The notes under the pieces were generated by a model that saw only the letters and a list, made by a program, of their open reading frames with translations, was not told where the DNA came from and made no database searches. From Paguma larvata (Eukaryota; Chordata; Mammalia; Carnivora; Viverridae), in assembly GCA_030068075.1 (NCBI GenBank), contig CM057826.1, positions 75,675,312 through 75,739,311 of the forward strand: a stretch of 64,000 nucleotides of DNA, written 5' to 3'. The position numbers were made by a program, and so were the translations under genes. Below, piece after piece: positions 58,401 through 64,000 of the stretch. The stretch's first letter is position 1; every line of letters starts with the position of its first letter.

Positions 58401-60899
58401 CTTACTGTCTATAATAACATGACTTTATTATTCCAGGAAATTTTTGCTCAGGAAGATAACATTGCAAATACCATGTTGTTGATTCCACATACTTCCTGAA
58501 AATCCATCTATCTGAACAATAGATTATTCATCAATAATTTGCTAAACTGGAATCATCAAACTGCTTTTAACTCTTCAAGTTTCCTTTCAAACTCTCATAT
58601 TTCTGTGTTTACTAATCTTAAACTACCATCTCACAACCTTAGCTTATCTCCTATCAGGCCCTCACCATTGAAAAACCTTTAAAAACTCCTTCAGATCTAC
58701 AGATTTCCCAAATTTGTCTTTTTCTCCAAAGATTCACCTATGACTGTCAAGATAGTGGCCTCTCTGACTGCAGTAAATAAACTTGGCATTGCTCCATGAA
58801 GAAGGTATTTTTGTGGTCTCTTTACGAAGTCATCAGCATATGTGACCACTGGCCAAGGATAAATGAAACTGATGAGCTATTAATAGTTGACAGAGTGACT
58901 GCCTGTTTTTCTCAGAGATAGTCCCTGTGAAAATGCCTCTAGTGGCAATGAAATTAAAATCGACATTATGATGCATTTTGAGGGCCGACTCACCCCACTG
59001 TATATGTTTTCAATTTTTTTCTATGTAAAAGCCTTGTCTTCACGGATTTCCACAACCTGAAATACAAGTCCTTCATAGGCATATATTATGCTTTTAATTT
59101 CTCCTCAGAACTCAAGTGATCATTTTTTTCCTTCTCTAAAGAAATAGAAAGTGTTCAGATATGCTGTCGCCATGTTTACTGAATTTTTAAAAAGAAAATC
59201 GTCACTGAAAAATCTTGTGAATGGGAAAAAATAGAATCACCAAAGCAAGGATTATGTACACCCAACATTCTAATTGCTAATCTGTCACTTTATGATTTAA
59301 ATATATGCGTTTATTACATATATCTCTATTGCAAATAGCAAATATTGAAATGAACATCAAATATGTGTTACATAGCTGTCAATGGCAAACCAAATACTAA
59401 GCTATTATTCAAAGAAGAGACTTATATATTTCCCTTTTCTGTCATTACTTACCCTGCTCATTATTATATCCAAAGTGTAGTTTTAATTATGCAACAGCTG
59501 TTAGGCACATGTTACTTCTTTTGTTAAGGTTTACTCTATCTGAAATATGAAGCCTGCATTTATCAACTTCCTTTAAAAGGAAGTACAGGCCTAAGACATA
59601 TCTATGGAATATAAGGTCGTGTGCCAACAAAATTTATGTTTCTTGATATTATTTTAATGAAAATCACTGCTGCTTCCATAGTACACTCCTGTCCATTAAG
59701 AAATAATTTTGAGAGGCTGTCTATTCTCAGAGAATTCTATTTCAGGAGTTCTTTTTTAGCACTCCAGAGCCATTTTAAATAACGATGTGAATTATTTTAA
59801 GAAAATTCATTTTCAAATACAGCTAAATGGGAATCTCAGAAAACAACTGTCATTGAAGTAAAAAATGTGCTTTGGAATACATTTTGTTATTTTACTAGCA
59901 AAGGGATACTTTTATCTGTGAAAGGTTGTTTCCTAAGTGATGTTAAAATTTATAGTTTTTGATAAGAAATTTACACTCTGACTTGTGGTAATAGCCACTG
60001 CCCTAGAGACACTGTCATTGGAGGTTCAAGTATCCGTAAAAACAGTAACAGCATTAAGCTTAATATCACACTTAACTCATTTCTTTCATATTAGGCAAAA
60101 TGTGTTTCAATATAACAGCAAATCAGGGCGTTATTTTGTCCGCTCATTTTTTTTTAACTGCATGAATTAACCGGTAAAAATATATTGTCCTTATTTTAAA
60201 TTTTATAAGGACTCTTCAATCTCTCTGACTGTGCCTCTCTCACACAGACTAATACACACCGGTATTGCTTCTCCCAACATGATCAGCCTACCCCAGCTGT
60301 TTGTTTTGTTTATTTTGTTCTGTTTTATTTTGCTTAATAACAGCAGTAGCAAGTTATTCCTTTCATCTTGAAATTATTCTGCATGTTGTTTGCTTCACTC
60401 AGCTTCTTCAACACAAGGAAAGTCTTAAAGGCTTTTCTTCTTATTCACTTATATTTATGGCAAAGATGTACTTAGAAAATAGAGTTTGCCTGAGGGCAGA
60501 TTAGGGAGTTGGATTTCCATATAGGCTGTGTGTGTGTATTTGGATTCTGACCCCTGACAAAATCTTTTTCCTTTACCAAACTTTAGTCAGCCTCCTCTGA
60601 GTCTTCTTTTTGACTAAACCTCATCTTTGGTCTTAATTTCAACAAAAACTTATTAACACATGTGTCGCAAATACACATTGAGTACATGGAAGTACTCAAT
60701 GATGAGAAGCTCAAAAAGATGCTTTGAACTTGAGCTTATATACCATCTTAGCAGAGAATAATAATTTTGTAAAGAAGGGGCAAGACAAAGGAAGATAACT
60801 TTGAGCATCTAAGGTGGCAAATTGTGGGAAGATAAATATACGGAGGAACTAATAAAAGTGCTGGTTAGTGAAGTCTGTTATGTACAATCCCCTGGTGCA
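55416..60899. other. Longest unassigned, repeat-poor stretch
   Basis: About 5.5 kb with no repeat family I can name and no gene. Visible small features: an octamer-type pair ATGCAAAT (56282-56289) and ATGCAAAG (56294-56301); an 'ataactaa' semi-tandem patch at 57536-57590; a 19-bp dyad acttccttt-a-aaaggaagt (59566-59584) with an ETS-like GGAAGT in each arm; and a 10-bp hairpin cattgagtac / gtactcaatg (60676-60685, 60692-60701). Open frames 57795-58127 (-), 58067-58330, 59985-60170 and 60301-60504 (+) have no domain. Confidence 0.45.
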
Positions 60900-61496
60900 C
60901 CTGGGCTGATAAAGTTCTAGAGTTGTCTTTAGGAATTAACTTCTGTCCTTCGTGGTAGAGAGGAGAAGGCAGACACCTTTATAAATCTATGTCCTGCTTT
61001 TAGGCAAATAGTGGAAGAGGAGAGAGCTTTTCTTATATCTACTTCTTCTCAATTGCCTTCAGCACAAAATAATTTGTATGCGAGAGCGGCAAACTTTAAT
61101 GTGGCATATTGTGCTGGCCTTCACCTGCACGGCTCAGTTGTAGCAAGAATCCCCCTTAGTCAGTTTCGAGAGACTCCCTCACTCTTGTTATCTGATCAAA
61201 TTTCTCATTTCCCATTTTTGATATCTGACCACTATGGCCGGCATTCAGCAAGAATCCTATTAAGTCTGTTTAGCAAGAACCCTCCTCACCTCGATGTCTC
61301 TTCTTAGGAAGTTTTCATCCAGTGACAGCCCCCTCCTCCCCAATTCTGCTCAATGACTATAATTCCCCAGCTATCTTTGCTATATTTGGAGTGAGGTCAA
61401 TATATCTCCCCTTTTGCAATAGTCTTTACACCTATCACAATAGTTCTAAATAAACTTTTCATTTCCTCTTTAACAAGTGTCTGAAAATTTTTTTCT
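60900..61496 (+). mobile_element. Probable solo LTR (endogenous retrovirus-like)
   Basis: Repeated 'gcaagaatcc' motifs (61143, 61249 and a 'gcaagaaccc' near 61272), 'ttctgctcaatgactataat', 'tatatttggagtgaggtcaa', and a polyadenylation signal AATAAA at 61449-61454 about 40 bases before a T-rich end ('aaaatttttttctttgg'). This arrangement resembles a mammalian class I-type LTR. The left end is uncertain and no internal retroviral segment follows. The 98-codon frame 61011-61307 is inside it and is not a gene. Confidence 0.5.
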
Positions 61497-62129
61497 TTGG
61501 AATCCCTATCATCAATGATTCAGTCTAATTCAGGTCCCACCAAAAAAAGTCAAAGAGAACTAGAAATTTCACCTTGTAGAATTTCTAGGGAGCAAACACC
61601 TTCTCACCACTCTTGTGCACCTTCCCTTTGGAGTTTGAAGGGTGATGTAGAAACACCAGTACTGCATGCATTTTCACTCTATTCAGAGCTATGGTTAATA
61701 AGAATGTGGAAGAGGGCGATGGATGCAATGATTTCTCAACTTCCTCACTCCAGTGGCTTGAGGTCTCCTACCACTCCTTTGTGGGAGGTCCCAGAGGTGT
61801 GACACATTGGGAAAATGTTTGAATCACAGAATAAAGGCAAAAGAATATTTATGTCAAAGAAAGAGCCCTGAAGAGTTGATGATGACACAGAATGTCACCC
61901 AGAGTTGTGGAGACTGAAATTCGTGAGAGAAAGATGGAAGAGTCCTCTCATTGCTCTTTACAACATAATCTTTTACTGTTTCTTCACTCTCCCCCTCTTC
62001 TTTCTTCTTCCTTTTTCATTCCTCCAGCTTTCCATTTATCTTCCCTTAGAGACAGCAAACCATTGTGCCATTTATGTATGCTTCCCTTTCCATATCCCTC
62101 ATAACTCCAATAAATGTTTGAGATGTGTT
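61497..62129. other. Unassigned sequence
   Basis: No gene or named repeat. The overlapping frames 61497-61802, 61892-62104 and 61905-62186 have no domain. Confidence 0.45.
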
Positions 62130-62290
62130 ATTTCAATAATCTTCAACAGTCTGAGGTGTTACTACTATTACCTATTTCACAGATGAGAAATCTCAAGCAT
62201 GCAGAGATTAAATGATTTGTTCATGGTCACATAGCTAATAGGTGGCAAGTCAAAATTTAAAGCTAGCCCTTATTAAAACTTGTTCTTTGG
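62130..62290 (-). repeat. MIR SINE fragment
   Basis: Reverse MIR: 'actattacctatttcacaga', 'tgagaaatctcaagcatgca', 'ggtcacatagctaataggtg' and 'gcaagtcaaaatttaaagc'. Confidence 0.7.
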
Positions 62291-62301
62291 CATTAAATTA
62301 A

Positions 62302-62457
62302 CCAGCGCTTTTCAAGTCTCAATGTGCATCCTTAATTAACCTGAGATCATGTTAAAATGCACATCAAGGCTCAGGAGCCCTGGGTGGGGACCTGGAATTC
62401 TGCATTTATAGGGGATGCTGATACTGCTTTTCCCTGGGCCACACTATGAAGCGCCTT
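62302..62457 (+). mobile_element. MER20-like hAT (Charlie) DNA transposon fragment
   Basis: 'agcgcttttcaagtctcaat', 'gtgcatccttaattaacctg', 'catgttaaaatgcacatc', 'tggggacctggaattctgca' and 'ggatgctgatactgcttttc', ending 'gggccacactatgaagcgc'. This matches the MER20/MER5-like non-autonomous hAT pattern almost end to end, diverged. No coding capacity. Confidence 0.65.
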
Positions 62458-63189
62458 TGATGGTCATTCAGTTTGAAGTTATAGCGTTTTCACTGATAAT
62501 ACGATTCCTCATAATTTGGCCTCATTACTTTAAATATGTCTAAAACATGATAGATTGATTTATCCCCGAAATTCTTATTCTTCACTCAATCCAAAGGTTA
62601 GAGCTTTCTGATACCAGTAGAACTGCTCAATATCAAATTCTCCCTCAAGGTTTTTGCTTAGAAATCTCAAATGTAGTACTTTTTGTTTTTAGTCCATCCA
62701 TCAAATCTTTCATTCCACTTTCGTTTTTTTCTCCTTCTCCTCTGAACTCCTTTCAATTTATCTACGTCTTTTGGGCACCTACCAGTACAAAACTGCATGC
62801 TTTATTCCAGGTGTGGACCCATCATTCATATGGAAAGTGCTATCACATCACGTCTCTCAGTTTTATGACACAAGTGATACAATCTCTTTCAGTATTGAGT
62901 CCAAAAGAACGCTGCATCGTTTTGTGACTGAGCTATATTGAAGATTTCTATCTAATTTGACATGGTAATTTACAGCCTCAAATATCTATGCTTCTTCAAA
63001 ATAACTAATTTACATCTTTGAAGCTGGATGACACGTTTTTTCCTATACCATGAATGTTTCATCATTTTTTTGTTACTGACGTTAACACACCGCCTTCCTG
63101 ATTTTCAAATTTGGTTTGATTGTTGGTGGGCAGCCTCCTTCGTGCCCTTTATAGCCTACAGACGGGTGTCAAGGCAGAAACGTACTGTT
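62458..63189. other. Unassigned sequence
   Basis: No gene or named repeat. Confidence 0.45.
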
Positions 63190-63203
63190 TATATTCCAAA
63201 TGC

Positions 63204-63410
63204 TTGGGGCGTCTGGGTGGCTCAGTTGGTTGAGCGTCCAACTTCGGCTCAGGTCATGATCTCGCAGTCTGTGAGTTTGAGCCCCGCGTCGGGCTCTGTG
63301 CTGACGGCTTGGAGCCTGGAGCCTGCTTCACATTCTGTGTCTCCTTCTCTCTCTGCCCTTCCCCCACTCATGCTCCATCTCTCTCTATCTCAAAAATAAA
63401 AATAAAATAA

Positions 63411-63450
<40 letters not shown>
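63204..63450 (+). mobile_element. Feline tRNA-Lys SINE (SINEC type), youngest-looking copy
   Basis: The copy closest to the feline consensus. Head ggggcgtctgggtggctcag; RNA polymerase III A-box-like 63218-63229 (tggctcagttgg) and B-box-like 63275-63283 (gtttgagcc), both inherited from the tRNA-Lys ancestor; several CpGs retained ('gagccccgcgtcgggctc', 'gctgacggc'); CT-rich arm; tail AAAATAAAAATAAA followed by (TA)n at 63417-63452. A perfect 14-bp target duplication tatattccaaatgc lies at 63190-63203 and 63451-63464. Retained CpGs and the perfect duplication argue for a recent insertion, possibly still variable among felids. The frame 63028-63399 runs through it and is not a gene. Confidence 0.96.
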
Positions 63451-63457
<7 letters not shown>

Positions 63458-63464
63458 CAAATGC

Positions 63465-63617
63465 CTCTGGATTAAAATGATGAAGTTCTACAGTTGGGAT
63501 TTTCAATTAGTTAAGTGGAAGACAAGGTGTCATGGATTTTATTTTGGGAGGCACTGTGAGGCGAAGCCAACAGGGATTAAGAGCAGATTACTTGGTTACA
63601 TTTGAACTTCTGTATGT
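63465..63617. other. Short unassigned spacer
   Basis: No gene or named repeat. A faint 'gggattaagagcagattact' near 63570 could be a MIR remnant. Confidence 0.4.
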
Positions 63618-63998
63618 TGTAAAACTTCCATTTTCAAATTTTCTTTTGTTTTTCCTCCTGCAACCACTGTGCTTGTGGTACCCTTGTGGTAGGGACCCCT
63701 CCCTAAGGAAGGGAAAAAAAAAAACAAAAAACCTCAGGCAACCTGGCTATATGCGTACGTGAGGACATCCTTCAAGACCTTGTAACATAACGCCACTCAA
63801 TCAGACTGCATGTTTGTGTGTTACCATATATGGAAGACAAAAAAGTAGAAAATGTATAAAAAACTATGTCACGTGGTGTTCAGGGCTCAGTTCTTTGGTA
63901 CGAACCCAAATGAGCAGTGCTGGCACAAATAAAGTTGCTTCCCGGAAAAAAAAAAAAAGCCTTGGTGTCATGACTCTCTGTGCAAGAATCTTGCTACA
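63618..63998 (+). mobile_element. Probable class I endogenous retrovirus LTR at window edge
   Basis: A TG...CA-bounded block of about 381 bp: start tgtaaaacttcc, a TATA box TATAAAAA at 63855-63862, a plausible R region beginning near 'gttcagggctcagttctttg', a polyadenylation signal AATAAA at 63928-63933, and a U5-like end 'gtgcaagaatcttgctaca'. The order and spacing fit a gammaretrovirus-like LTR. An unusual 14-base A-tract (63945-63958) sits just downstream of the polyadenylation signal. The window ends two bases later, so I cannot tell whether this is a solo LTR or the 5' end of a longer provirus. Confidence 0.55.
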
Positions 63999-64000
63999 CC

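Noticed and set aside
60676..60701. 10-bp hairpin as a structured RNA
   Set aside because: Chance dyads of this length are expected several times in the window; no flanking stem extension.
63218..63283. A functional tRNA gene, suggested by A- and B-box-like elements
   Set aside because: They belong to the tRNA-derived head of a SINE. No complete cloverleaf and no tRNA 3' end.
63028..63399. 123-codon open frame as a gene
   Set aside because: The second half is a translated feline SINE, a well-known artefact (VAQLVERPTSAQVMISQ-type readings).
1..64000. Nuclear copies of mitochondrial DNA, spliceosomal snRNA or 7SL/Y RNA copies
   Set aside because: I looked for characteristic 5' ends of these RNAs and for mitochondrial gene phrases and saw none except the 5S fragment; a similarity search would be needed to exclude short pieces.

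Overview
This is nuclear DNA from a carnivoran mammal, almost certainly a felid. The diagnosis rests on 14 copies of a tRNA-Lys-derived SINE whose wording (a 'cctgggtggctcag' head, a 'ggagcctgcttc' body, a 'tctgtgtctcc' CT-rich arm and an A-rich tail) is that of the feline SINEC family, and on two LINE-1 insertions with the felid L1 3' end. The sequence is AT-rich and CpG-poor. I find no bacterial or viral gene architecture and no recognisable exon of a known protein gene. The short open frames are either chance frames or lie inside repeats. I read the window as an intergenic gene-poor tract or the inside of a very large intron. All family names below come from remembered consensus sequences and were not run against a repeat library.

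Layout: 0-9 kb holds ancient L1M 5'-UTR remnants (1090-2350; 7455-8530 with a SINE inside), two MIRs, and a 460-bp AT-rich low-complexity tract. 9-15 kb is a SINE cluster (six of the 14 copies, seven counting the one at 7.9 kb) around an L1M 3'-UTR fragment and a MIR. 15.5-17.1 kb is a 5'-truncated felid L1 on the minus strand with a nearly open ORF2 C-terminus. 18.1-20.3 kb is an old plus-strand L1M interrupted by a SINE and by a 41-bp piece matching the 5' end of 5S rRNA in antisense. 21.3-22.2 kb has a SINE followed at once by a young truncated L1. 25.2-26.5 kb is an L1ME-like 3' UTR split by a SINE. 27-41 kb is repeat-poorer and carries MIR, L2, MaLR/LTR-like, MER5A and Tigger-like fossils, plus two CpG-richer single-copy patches (29.25-29.58 and 41.19-41.66 kb). 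42-46 kb holds an L1M piece, two SINEs, a Tigger-type transposon with visible terminal repeats, another L1M and an LTR. 46-51.7 kb is mostly unassigned. 51.7-55.4 kb is a 225-bp (TTCC)n array joined to a long minus-strand L1M. 55.4-60.9 kb is unassigned. The last 3 kb contains two LTRs, a MIR, a MER20-like element and the youngest-looking SINE.

Nothing here looks like a gene system or pathway. The main interest is the layering of retrotransposition events: a tailless 5S-derived retro-insert with an 11-bp target duplication, a SINE target-site duplication that was later tandemly amplified, a SINE and L1 stacked at one target, and two CpG-richer non-repeat patches that could be exons or regulatory elements.
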